From the NCBI GenBank assembly GCA_946617165.1, contig CAMOJP010000012.1:1-37094 (forward strand): a stretch of 37,094 nucleotides of DNA, read 5' to 3'. How positions within the stretch are numbered: position 1 is the first letter of the stretch; the number at the start of each line of letters is the position of its first letter. The notes under the pieces were generated by a model, which worked only from the letters and a program-made list of their open reading frames with translations, had not been told where the DNA came from and ran no database searches. Both the position numbers and the translations under genes were made by a program. Positions 16,715-23,933 of this stretch are shown one piece after another. This DNA is from an uncultured Bacteroidales bacterium (GTDB lineage Bacteria > Bacteroidota > Bacteroidia > Bacteroidales > Paludibacteraceae).

Positions 16715-17466
16715 TTATCGCTTTGCCAGAAGAATATACCTAACTTTATGCTCCATTGGTCAACACGTCCGCGCGTTGCACGGCCGCTGTCGCTGTTCTC
16801 TCCATATACAGGACCAAAAACCTCACTGAAGTCACCAATCTTATAGGGATTAATCAGACCGAAGTCATATCCGCCCCGGATATAGTAGCGGTCGTATTGA
16901 AAGCCAACACCTACACCCCACGTTACGTTAATACGCTTATAGTCCGTATGAATGTCTGCATCGTTATAGTCATAGCGGTGAATAGTATGACTCGTCTTGT
17001 CCTCACCATTGACGGTACGGACAAACTCGGTTTCCGTCAGGGCTAAATGGCATTGAAGCGTCGGACCGGTGTACAGTATAATATAGGTGTCACCTGCTAT
17101 CTGGAACTTGTACTGCCAATCCACAAACAACTCCAACTGGTGGTACGTATCCTGAGTCTTGATCTTTGGATACTCAAACAGTTCGTTCTTTGATACCCAT
17201 CCGCTGCTGTGGGTACCGAAGGTGTAGTTCAATCCTATCATCGAACCGAAACCTTTAACGAATGTGGCATCCCACACAAAACCTATTTTGGTACCATTCA
17301 GTCCCAAGTTAGACAACTCTTTACCGTCTGCTTTAGGATCCCAACTGTTCGTACGGAAGTCTGTCTGGGCAAAGCCGAACTGAAGACCTAGTGCCGAACT
17401 ACCTTCTTGCGCCGCGACGCTTACTGCTATTGCGCTTATCATTAGCGCTATTAATACTTTCTTCAT
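16711..17466 (-). CDS. Outer-membrane beta-barrel protein (PorT-like size)
   Basis: The 251-residue protein has a signal peptide (MKKVLIALMISAIAVSVAAQ) and a body of amphipathic strands such as GSMIGLNYTFGT, YHQLELFVDWQYKF, TWGVGVGFQYDRYYIRGGYDFGLI and WSIKLGIFFW, ending close to the terminus. This fits an eight-stranded OM barrel. The gene is unusual in that its first 68 bp, including the signal-peptide codons, lie inside the end of the OstA-like gene in another frame, and its stop overlaps dnaG. The start at 17466 is supported because the signal peptide begins exactly there. Expression is probably tied to the upstream gene. Ligand or partner is not visible; size and barrel fold resemble PorT-like proteins but I do not claim that family. 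Confidence 0.75.
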   Translation of the reverse strand: MKKVLIALMISAIAVSVAAQEGSSALGLQFGFAQTDFRTNSWDPKADGKELSNLGLNGTKIGFVWDATFVKGFGSMIGLNYTFGTHSSGWVSKNELFEYPKIKTQDTYHQLELFVDWQYKFQIAGDTYIILYTGPTLQCHLALTETEFVRTVNGEDKTSHTIHRYDYNDADIHTDYKRINVTWGVGVGFQYDRYYIRGGYDFGLINPYKIGDFSEVFGPVYGENSDSGRATRGRVDQWSIKLGIFFWQSDK

Positions 17467-19141
17467 TAACTGTTTGTTTATATTTAGTCTTATTACCCAT
17501 TGTCCGCTTGATAGTAGATGTCGGAGAAGCCTTCTTATTATCCTTATCCAACGCGGTTGCGCTTACCGGCGCACTGGACGGACGCGGAGTGCGCGGCGGA
17601 TTGTCAAATACATCACCGGGCTTTAACGGACGCTCCTGAGTCGCCCAGAAAAATGCGTGTAACTGGTCCGCACCGATCGGTATCTGGTCTAAAGGATACA
17701 TCGTACCTATCGTCTCTGTCGTGAACAGAACATGCTCCACCTCCTCGTTGACGAAGAAGATCTGTACGTTACTGGACTGGGTGGTGTTCATGCCGATGAA
17801 GTCTCCGTTATCTTCCTTAGGGTAGAAAATAGTCTCGGCGTTACCGCTTACGTCAACCATCTTCAGTTCCCCGTCTCTGATATATGCTTTCATCACCTTG
17901 CCGCTCATTTGGTCAAAGTAACGGTCGGTTTCTTGCTTGACCGTCAGGGCGGCACCGGTGCCTTTGGCATAATCCACTTTTCCGTCTTTCATAAATATCT
18001 CTATCGAGTCTGCTGAAATCTGGTTCTGCTCGTTCCAGCATACCGGCTCGATATAGAGAGTCATAATAGAGTCCAAACCGTTATAGACAAGCGAGTCGCA
18101 AACAGCCTGCATATCAGTCCGGTAAAGCCGTACGCCATGGTGAGCACGTATACGCTTATAGGTGGTGTCTATAACAACCGAGTCTAAACTCAAACTGTCC
18201 GTATAATTGTAGTGTACGTCTTCCGTAAAAAGCGTATCAGCATGCATATAACCGTAGTCCTCTTCGTCAGACCAATCAACCATAAGCGCCGAGTCCGTAG
18301 CAAAACCACGGCTGTCTTCTTCGTACATCTCACCATAGTTGCCATACAACGTAGCCTTCTGTACGGTATCTCGCATCTCCATATTACCCCATACGCGACC
18401 GAATCCTACTTTCTTGTCGTAGAAAATAGTATCACCCGTCATCGTCTTCCCGTCCGTATGTATAACCTTCGAACGGTCGTACAACTCCGATTGCTCTGTC
18501 TCCGTGTTGTACTGTCCGTTTGTGGATAGAATGGTCGTTTCTTCCTCATAGACAATGGTGGTAGGACCGACTATATCGGCTATGTGGCTTTCGGTGTTGT
18601 ACTTAAGCGTGTCGGAGGTCAGCGTAAAATTAGGGTTAACCAAAACCACATCGTGGCGGAACTCCGCCTGTTTGCTCCGGGGATGATATTGCCCCCAGAT
18701 AGAGGTGAGGGTATTGAGGTTATCCACTATCTTGCCTCCGCTGAAGTAATACGCCAAATCGCTCTTGCGGTTGTAGTTCAGACTGTCCGTCGTCAATACG
18801 GTCTCGAAGTGTACTAATCGTACGTTATTGCGGATTCGGGCTATCTTGGTATTGCCGTCGTAGTACAACGCATCGCCGTAGCCGAAAAGCGTATCACCTT
18901 GAACGAAACGCACGTTGCTGAAGGCGTGAAGCGAGTTCTGCTTGTCGAAGAAATAGGCGGAGTCGCAGTACATAAGCGCCTCGTCATGGCGGAATACAAC
19001 ATCGCCGCGTAAAATCTGGGCATTGGGCAATCGCTTCTCGTCAAAATTCAGCGAGTTGGAGTGAATAAGATACACCATGTTTTGTCCTTGCACCATCACG
19101 GCAAGAACTAACAGCAGCAATATGTTAACAATCCGTTTCAA
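17399..19141 (-). CDS. OstA-like protein (LptA/LptD N-terminal-type LPS-transport family)
   Basis: The 580-residue protein has a signal peptide (MKRIVNILLLLVLAVMVQGQ). From about 25 on it carries repeated beta-strand units typical of OstA domains, e.g. ILRGDVVFRHDEALMYCDSAYF, LFGYGDALYYDGNTKIARIRNNVRL and TLKYNTESHIADIVGPTTI, each pairing a D-x-L-x-Y/D turn with a strand. This builds the jelly-roll bridge that carries lipopolysaccharide across the periplasm. Bacteroidota commonly have this longer OstA-like form. The last 50 residues (PSSAPVSATALDKDNKKAS to RNSSKRRGARR) are basic and low complexity and overlap the next gene by 68 bp, so this tail may have grown into the neighbour. It lies 39 bp after surA. 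Confidence 0.85.
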   Translation of the reverse strand: MKRIVNILLLLVLAVMVQGQNMVYLIHSNSLNFDEKRLPNAQILRGDVVFRHDEALMYCDSAYFFDKQNSLHAFSNVRFVQGDTLFGYGDALYYDGNTKIARIRNNVRLVHFETVLTTDSLNYNRKSDLAYYFSGGKIVDNLNTLTSIWGQYHPRSKQAEFRHDVVLVNPNFTLTSDTLKYNTESHIADIVGPTTIVYEEETTILSTNGQYNTETEQSELYDRSKVIHTDGKTMTGDTIFYDKKVGFGRVWGNMEMRDTVQKATLYGNYGEMYEEDSRGFATDSALMVDWSDEEDYGYMHADTLFTEDVHYNYTDSLSLDSVVIDTTYKRIRAHHGVRLYRTDMQAVCDSLVYNGLDSIMTLYIEPVCWNEQNQISADSIEIFMKDGKVDYAKGTGAALTVKQETDRYFDQMSGKVMKAYIRDGELKMVDVSGNAETIFYPKEDNGDFIGMNTTQSSNVQIFFVNEEVEHVLFTTETIGTMYPLDQIPIGADQLHAFFWATQERPLKPGDVFDNPPRTPRPSSAPVSATALDKDNKKASPTSTIKRTMGNKTKYKQTVNEESINSANDKRNSSKRRGARR

Positions 19142-19180
19142 AATTATTTATCTCTTTTCCGACAAGACGTAGCTTAAGCG

Positions 19181-20533
19181 TCAATCATGCACCCAACCCG
19201 GATACTCAAAATCGCATCCTCTCCATTTATCGTCGATATGGACATATACTTCTTTTTGCTTCTTGAGAACCCAGTCGTGGATAAAGTCGCGTGCCATCTG
19301 TGCCTCAAGCATACTTTTTATCGTCTGGAAGTCCTCGACCAGGTTGGCTTTATGAATGTCGGCTTTGCTCTTCACCTTAACGATAGCGCACACTTCTTTG
19401 TTCTTCATAGGGTCCATCATAATGAACGGCTTCGACACTTCGCCTTCTTTCATCGTATATACTTGTTTGGCAACGTCGGAAGGCAGGTCTTGGAACTCAA
19501 ACTGGCTGCTTCCCGTCATCTGATTGGTCATCAGTCCGGCATTCATCACGGTATTCTTGTCCTGAGAGTATTTGATGACCGCCTGTTCAAACGTCAGCTT
19601 GGCGCTATCTACAATCAGAGCGCGGATGGAGTCCAATTTCTCTAACGAGTGAATCTTGTCCGTTGCCGATACGCGGGGGCGGAGAAGAATATGCCTGCAG
19701 TTGATGCGGTCGCCTTTCTTCTCGATAAGTTGAATGATGTGATAACCATACTCCGTCTGTACAATACGGGATACGCGTTTCGGGTCGCTCATGTTAAACG
19801 CCACATCTGCGAACTCGCTGACTAACTGGCCTTTGCCTACAAATCCTAATTCGCCGCCACGCTTGGCGCTCTCCGTATCTTCGGAGTACAGACGAGCTAA
19901 CATCGAGAAGTCTGCTTTCCCGCTGGTCACACGTTCCGTGAACTCGCGTAGTTGTCCTTTGATTCGGTCTATCTCCTCTTGTGGAACAATTGGCTCGAAA
20001 CTCAGCACTTGTACTTCAACGTGCGCCGGTACAATAGGTATCGAGTCGGCAGGTAGCGTGTTGTAGTAGCGGCGTATATCGGCGGGAGTCGGCTTGATAT
20101 GCTCTGTCAGCTTGCTCTGCATCTGCTGTATCGTCATCTGATTGCGGACGGAGGTCATCATCTCTTCGCGTATCTCGCTCGAGGTCTTGCGGAAATACTC
20201 CTCCATCTTCTCTTTAGAACCTATCTGGGAGATATAGTAGTCCATACGCATATCTACCTGGTGGCTCACCGTCGATTCGTTAACAACGATAGAGTCTAAT
20301 TCCGCTTGGTGGAGGAAGAGCTTCTGTATTGCTAACTGTTCCGGAATATAGCAGTACGGATCGCCTTGGATATGGTGACCCTCGTACTGGGCGCGGATAC
20401 GCTCTTCTTCTACTTCACTGCGCAAAATAGCTTCGTCACCGACAACCCATATCACTTCGTCTATTACATTATCGGCGCATAAAGGTACGCTGATAAACAA
20501 CAGCGCTGCTATCAATAACTTCTTACTTCTCAT
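19181..20533 (-). CDS. surA: Periplasmic peptidyl-prolyl isomerase SurA-like chaperone
   Basis: The 450-residue protein has a signal peptide (MRSKKLLIAALLFISVPLCA), a SurA-type N-terminal region (NVIDEVIWVVGDEAILRSEVE), and two parvulin domains. The first (about 175-275) has the full signature DFSMLARLYSEDTESAKRGGELGFVGKGQLVSEFADVAF and TEYGYHIIQL. The second (about 283-390) is more divergent, with CRHILLRP and FEQAVIKYSQDKNT. SurA escorts outer-membrane proteins to the BAM complex. The start codon lies within the end of the lipoprotein gene (11-bp overlap). With the lipoprotein, the OstA-like gene and the barrel it forms an outer-membrane biogenesis block in the operon. Confidence 0.92.
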   Translation of the reverse strand: MRSKKLLIAALLFISVPLCADNVIDEVIWVVGDEAILRSEVEEERIRAQYEGHHIQGDPYCYIPEQLAIQKLFLHQAELDSIVVNESTVSHQVDMRMDYYISQIGSKEKMEEYFRKTSSEIREEMMTSVRNQMTIQQMQSKLTEHIKPTPADIRRYYNTLPADSIPIVPAHVEVQVLSFEPIVPQEEIDRIKGQLREFTERVTSGKADFSMLARLYSEDTESAKRGGELGFVGKGQLVSEFADVAFNMSDPKRVSRIVQTEYGYHIIQLIEKKGDRINCRHILLRPRVSATDKIHSLEKLDSIRALIVDSAKLTFEQAVIKYSQDKNTVMNAGLMTNQMTGSSQFEFQDLPSDVAKQVYTMKEGEVSKPFIMMDPMKNKEVCAIVKVKSKADIHKANLVEDFQTIKSMLEAQMARDFIHDWVLKKQKEVYVHIDDKWRGCDFEYPGWVHD

Positions 20534-21368
20534 AACGGTGTATTTTCTTAAAGCGAACCCCTTCTTCGTAGATTCGGTTACGCTCGTTCTCTAAATAACT
20601 TGTGGCGCGCTCGCGCAACAGCACGGGTTCAATCTCGGACTTGGCGTACTCTACCGGCATAACGCTTCCCGCTGCCTGTATGTCATTCACTTGGAGCAGG
20701 TAGGTGGATACGGAGTCCGCTAACACCACTAAAGTGTTCGGCTTTAACTGTTTCTGCAACTCCACTTTCTTAAGCGGAATCCATACGGACAACTGGCTTA
20801 CCGTCACCCACTCGTCGATAAACAGCTCATAGCCCGTCGCATAGCGATAGGCGTACTTCTCTATATATTCGATAGAAGGCTCGTCCGTATTACGCATGGC
20901 TTTCTTTACTTTCTCTATTTCCGGCGCACCGTTTGGAACAATCAGCAGCATTCCTTTGGCTAATGCGTCTTTGAGAATATATTGGCTCTGGTGGATGTTG
21001 TAGAACGAGTCTATCTCCGCTTGTGCGATGGTCTTAGGCATACGCTGCAACACGTGCTCTGCGTAGGCATGTGCGTATAGACTGCGGCGATAGTCTTCCA
21101 CTAATGCCTCAATATGCTTGTCCTTCACTTTGCTCTTGGCTTTGTCGTACAGCAGCACTTCGATCGCCCATTGCTTGATATAGTTGTCTGCTACAAGGGC
21201 GCTGTCTTCACCGGTCAATCCTGCCGTTAACTTGTCTAAATCTGTGTACTCTAAGTAGTTGCCGTTTACTTCTACAGCAACTCCCGCACGATGTTTCTTC
21301 GTGAATACCGAGCATGAGCATAAACCCATACCCACCATCACCATGACTATCAATTGTATTTTCCTCAT
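20523..21368 (-). CDS. PPIase/SurA-N-like lipoprotein
   Basis: The 281-residue protein has a lipoprotein signal peptide (MRKIQLIVMVMVGMGLCSC; the lipidated residue is Cys17 or Cys19). The mature part resembles the helical SurA/PrsA N-terminal domain: VEVNGNYLEYTDLDKLT, then IKQWAIEVLLYDKAK, ALVEDYRRSLYAHAYAEHVL and the end ILRERATSYLENERNRIYEEG-like (LLRERATSYLENERNRIYE). The parvulin core in between has lost its signature, so catalysis is doubtful; a chaperone role beside SurA is the likely one. It lies 3 bp after ribD and overlaps surA by 11 bp. Confidence 0.75.
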   Translation of the reverse strand: MRKIQLIVMVMVGMGLCSCSVFTKKHRAGVAVEVNGNYLEYTDLDKLTAGLTGEDSALVADNYIKQWAIEVLLYDKAKSKVKDKHIEALVEDYRRSLYAHAYAEHVLQRMPKTIAQAEIDSFYNIHQSQYILKDALAKGMLLIVPNGAPEIEKVKKAMRNTDEPSIEYIEKYAYRYATGYELFIDEWVTVSQLSVWIPLKKVELQKQLKPNTLVVLADSVSTYLLQVNDIQAAGSVMPVEYAKSEIEPVLLRERATSYLENERNRIYEEGVRFKKIHRYEK

Positions 21369-21371
21369 ATA

Positions 21372-22361
21372 TCAATCCTTCATTTGCCCTTCGGGCGCCT
21401 TAATTCCTTCACCGATACGCATCTCACCTTGCTCTACATGCACCTCGTCGTATATGCCGCTCTCGATAATATGGTTCAGCACTTGAGCACCGCCCTCTAC
21501 TAATACCGAGTGTATTCCGCGTTTCGCCAAGTCTGCCAGTACGTATGTCCATTCCGTGTTGTCGCTATATACAATCGTCTCGGCGTCAGCGGAGAAGATA
21601 TTACTCGCTTTGGGTACGCGCCGCCGCCGGTCTAACAGAACGCGTATCGGATTACGGCCTACCCAGTGCGTTGTCGTCAGCTTGGGGTTGTCTAACAGCG
21701 CCGTGTTGGACCCCACCAAAATAGCCATGTTCTCCGCCCGCATCTTGTGTACTTCGCATTTGCTGAGCGGAGTGGAGATGACTAATGGCGTCGTTGTGGA
21801 CAACTCGCCTGCCGGTGGAATCGGACGTTTACGGTCCATATACCCGTCGGCGGTCTGTGCCCATTTGAGAATGACATACGGGCGGTGCTTTTCATGCAGA
21901 CACAAGAAACGTTTGTTCAATTCCCTGCACTCCGCCTCCATCACTCCTACAACAACTTCTATGCCATTCGCGCGCAAACGCGATATACCTTGACCTGCTA
22001 CTTGCGGATTGGGGTCTAATAGCCCTACTACAACGCGTTTGACTCCTTTGCGGATAATCAGGTCGGCGCAGGGAGGGGTCTTACCGAAATGGGAACAGGG
22101 CTCCAGACTCACAAACAGAGTACTATCCTTTATTTTCCCTTCGTCTTCCGGTCGTACACTGGCGAAACAGTTCACTTCGGCATGCGGGCCGCCATATTGC
22201 TTGTGCCAACCCTCGCCGATAATCCTTTCTTCGCTTAATCCATCAACATCGTCACCGCCGTACACCAGTACCGCACCAACCATCGGGTTTGGCGCTACAT
22301 AATAGCGTCCTAACTCCGCTAATTGCAGACAACGTGAAATATATTTTGCGTATTCCAACAT
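21372..22361 (-). CDS. ribD: Bifunctional riboflavin biosynthesis deaminase/reductase RibD
   Basis: The 329-residue protein has the zinc deaminase domain at the start: His60-Ala-Glu62 (PHAEVNCF), then Cys89 (LEPCSHFGKTPPCADL) and Cys98 as metal ligands. The reductase domain follows from about 150 (RPYVILKWAQTADGYMD, NPIRVLLDRRRRVP, VLVEGGAQVL). It converts the pyrimidine intermediate of riboflavin synthesis in the cytoplasm in two steps. Length is normal or slightly short (about 330-360). It is the first gene of the eight-gene minus operon. No FMN riboswitch is seen upstream; the upstream region is the coding sequence of prmC. Confidence 0.93.
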   Translation of the reverse strand: MLEYAKYISRCLQLAELGRYYVAPNPMVGAVLVYGGDDVDGLSEERIIGEGWHKQYGGPHAEVNCFASVRPEDEGKIKDSTLFVSLEPCSHFGKTPPCADLIIRKGVKRVVVGLLDPNPQVAGQGISRLRANGIEVVVGVMEAECRELNKRFLCLHEKHRPYVILKWAQTADGYMDRKRPIPPAGELSTTTPLVISTPLSKCEVHKMRAENMAILVGSNTALLDNPKLTTTHWVGRNPIRVLLDRRRRVPKASNIFSADAETIVYSDNTEWTYVLADLAKRGIHSVLVEGGAQVLNHIIESGIYDEVHVEQGEMRIGEGIKAPEGQMKD

Positions 22362-22376
22362 TTTTTTGTAATTTTG
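22345..22376 (+). promoter_or_regulatory. Promoter of prmC-recX, leaderless arrangement
   Basis: TTTG (22345-22348), 20 nt, TAATTTTG (22369-22376), then CAGC and the GTG start at 22381. The start codon is 4 nt after the -7 box, so transcription should begin at or within 1-2 nt of the start codon. It also overlaps the first codons of the divergent ribD. Confidence 0.75.
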
Positions 22377-22380
22377 CAGC

Positions 22381-23217
22381 GTGAATCCGATAATCGACTA
22401 TATTCAGGCCCAATTAGCGCCGTTCTACTCACCCGAAGAGGCGAAAGAATTGGCGTTTTGGGTGCTCGAAGAGACCACAGGATTGTCACGCGCCGCCATT
22501 TCAGCCCGCAAAGATACACAAAATATTTCGAATATCGAAATAATTTTGAAAAGATTGCAAAAAAAAGAGCCGATTCAGTATATTTTCGGGCATACTTTGT
22601 GGTTCGGACTGGATTTATTGGTCAATTCCTCGACGCTTATACCTCGTCCCGAGACGGCGGAACTCGTCGAATGGATATTGGCGGAACATACTGACGGTCA
22701 GCCCCTGTCCGTACTCGATATCGGTACCGGGTCGGGCTGTATAGCTATCGCACTCAAAAAACGCCGCCCCATGTGGTCCGTTACAGGACTTGATATATCG
22801 CCTCAAGCACTGCAAGTGGCGCAGCGGAATGCACAACGAAACGGAGTAGAGGTGGACTGGGTGAAAACGGATATTTTCTCCGATTTCATCGGAACTTTTG
22901 ACATCATCGTCTCTAATCCGCCCTATATCACCGAAACGGAAAAATATTCGATGGAATCGACGGTTTTGGACTATGAACCACATTCGGCGCTCTTCGTGCC
23001 CGACGATGACCCGCTCCGGTTTTATCGGCGTATTTGTTCGATGACGAAATCGTTCATGGGAGATAAGAAATCGGGGCTGATGCTTTACTTCGAAGTGAAC
23101 GGGCGTTTCGCGCAACAGGTCGCTCGGCTCATGCGCCATAATGGTTATGATAATGTACAAATAAAAAAGGATATTTATGAAAAACAAAGAATGGTCTGCG
23201 GAAGAATTAAAAACTAA
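22381..23217 (+). CDS. prmC: Release factor N5-glutamine methyltransferase PrmC
   Basis: The 278-residue protein has the family order: a helical N-terminal domain, then a SAM-dependent methyltransferase fold with VLDIGTGSGCIAIAL (Asp113 onward) and the substrate-glutamine motif NPPY at 179-182. IPRPETAELVEW precedes it. It methylates the GGQ glutamine of peptide-release factors. The start is GTG at 22381; no in-frame ATG occurs before about residue 139, and the N-terminal helical domain needs this start. Its end overlaps recX by 41 bp, so the two are coupled. Confidence 0.93.
   Translation: MNPIIDYIQAQLAPFYSPEEAKELAFWVLEETTGLSRAAISARKDTQNISNIEIILKRLQKKEPIQYIFGHTLWFGLDLLVNSSTLIPRPETAELVEWILAEHTDGQPLSVLDIGTGSGCIAIALKKRRPMWSVTGLDISPQALQVAQRNAQRNGVEVDWVKTDIFSDFIGTFDIIVSNPPYITETEKYSMESTVLDYEPHSALFVPDDDPLRFYRRICSMTKSFMGDKKSGLMLYFEVNGRFAQQVARLMRHNGYDNVQIKKDIYEKQRMVCGRIKN
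22509..22540 (-). promoter_or_regulatory. Candidate promoter of the ribD operon inside prmC
   Basis: On the minus strand TATCTTTG (22516-22509) matches the -7 box exactly and has TTTC, one mismatch from TTTG, 20 nt upstream (22540-22537). It lies within prmC coding sequence, about 150 nt before the ribD start. No better motif exists between the two genes. Confidence 0.35.
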
Positions 23218-23725
23218 ACTGGAGGCTTATTGTGCAGCTTCCGAGCATTGTGAGACCGAAGCGCGGATGCGTCTTCGACAGTTGAACTGTGACCCGGCTA
23301 CCGAGGACATCATCATTGACCATCTTATTGCCGATAACTTCATTTCTGACGAACGCTATGCCAAAGCCTTCGTCCATGACAAATTGCTCTATCAGGGTTG
23401 GGGGAGAGTGAAGATTGCCTACATGTTGCGTGGCAAAAAAATTGATTATAATATTGTGCAATCCGCGCTTCAAACTATCGATGAAACCGAGTATATCCGC
23501 GTGCTTTCCCATCTCATTTCCCAACGTCTCCCGCAAAAAACTGATTCCTCCCAAGCGGTCGACACTCCCTCCCCATCGCTTGACACTTCCTCTCAGCCAA
23601 TTAGTAAATCTGAATTGGATTCTCTGTATCGTTTCCTGACCCAGCGTGGCTTCACCCTCGACGAAATCAAATCCACCCTCAACGAAATAAATTCCACCCT
23701 CACAACTCCCGGCTCCCTACGATAG
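23177..23725 (+). CDS. recX: Regulatory protein RecX
   Basis: The 182-residue protein has the RecX three-helix repeats: ALEAYCAASEHCETEARMRL-like start (LEAYCAASEHCETEARMRLRQL), then DNFISDERYAKAFVHDKL, GWGRVKIAYMLRGKKID and finally LYRFLTQRGFTLDEI. RecX modulates RecA filaments. Two parts look added. A Ser/Thr/Pro-rich linker of about 28 residues (KTDSSQAVDTPSPSLDTSSQ) separates the second and third modules, and the tail repeats the heptad STLNEIN-STL, coded by a 21-bp tandem repeat. The 41-bp overlap with prmC supports the ATG at 23177. Confidence 0.88.
   Translation: MKNKEWSAEELKTKLEAYCAASEHCETEARMRLRQLNCDPATEDIIIDHLIADNFISDERYAKAFVHDKLLYQGWGRVKIAYMLRGKKIDYNIVQSALQTIDETEYIRVLSHLISQRLPQKTDSSQAVDTPSPSLDTSSQPISKSELDSLYRFLTQRGFTLDEIKSTLNEINSTLTTPGSLR
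23654..23700 (+). repeat. 21-bp tandem repeat at the recX 3' end
   Basis: Units ACCCTCGACGAAATCAAATCC (23654-23674) and ACCCTCAACGAAATAAATTCC (23675-23695), then ACCCT. It adds heptad copies to the RecX C-terminus without changing frame. Confidence 0.8.
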
Positions 23726-23737
23726 ATACACGATAGA

Positions 23738-23790
23738 TGATTGATTAGCTGACGACTAACAATCAACCACTTTTTTACTTTTTTTTGCCC
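23738..23790 (+). terminator. Probable terminator after recX
   Basis: Stem TGATTGATTAG (23738-23748) with CTAACAATCA (23756-23765), one bulged A, loop CTGACGA. T-runs follow after 6 nt (TTTTTTACTTTTTTTTG), which is slightly far from the stem. Confidence 0.5.
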
Positions 23791-23815
23791 TTTTGGCATA
23801 AAAATTGCTTTTTTA

Positions 23816-23847
23816 TTTGTGTATATCAATTAAAAGCTGTACTTTTG
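23816..23847 (+). promoter_or_regulatory. Promoter of the 2209-residue surface protein
   Basis: TTTG (23816-23819), 20 nt, TACTTTTG (23840-23847), then CGCGCTTTTTT, the same downstream sequence as at glgP. The leader is about 80 nt. Confidence 0.8.
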
Positions 23848-23933
23848 CGCGCTTTTTTGCGTTCTTACGCTCCATATGCGTACACGCATTAAGCGGTATT
23901 GGTCGTGTAACTATAAAATAAAAAAATACAATA

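Noticed and set aside
22362-22600. FMN riboswitch upstream of ribD
   Set aside because: The region is coding sequence of prmC and shows none of the conserved riboswitch elements that I know.
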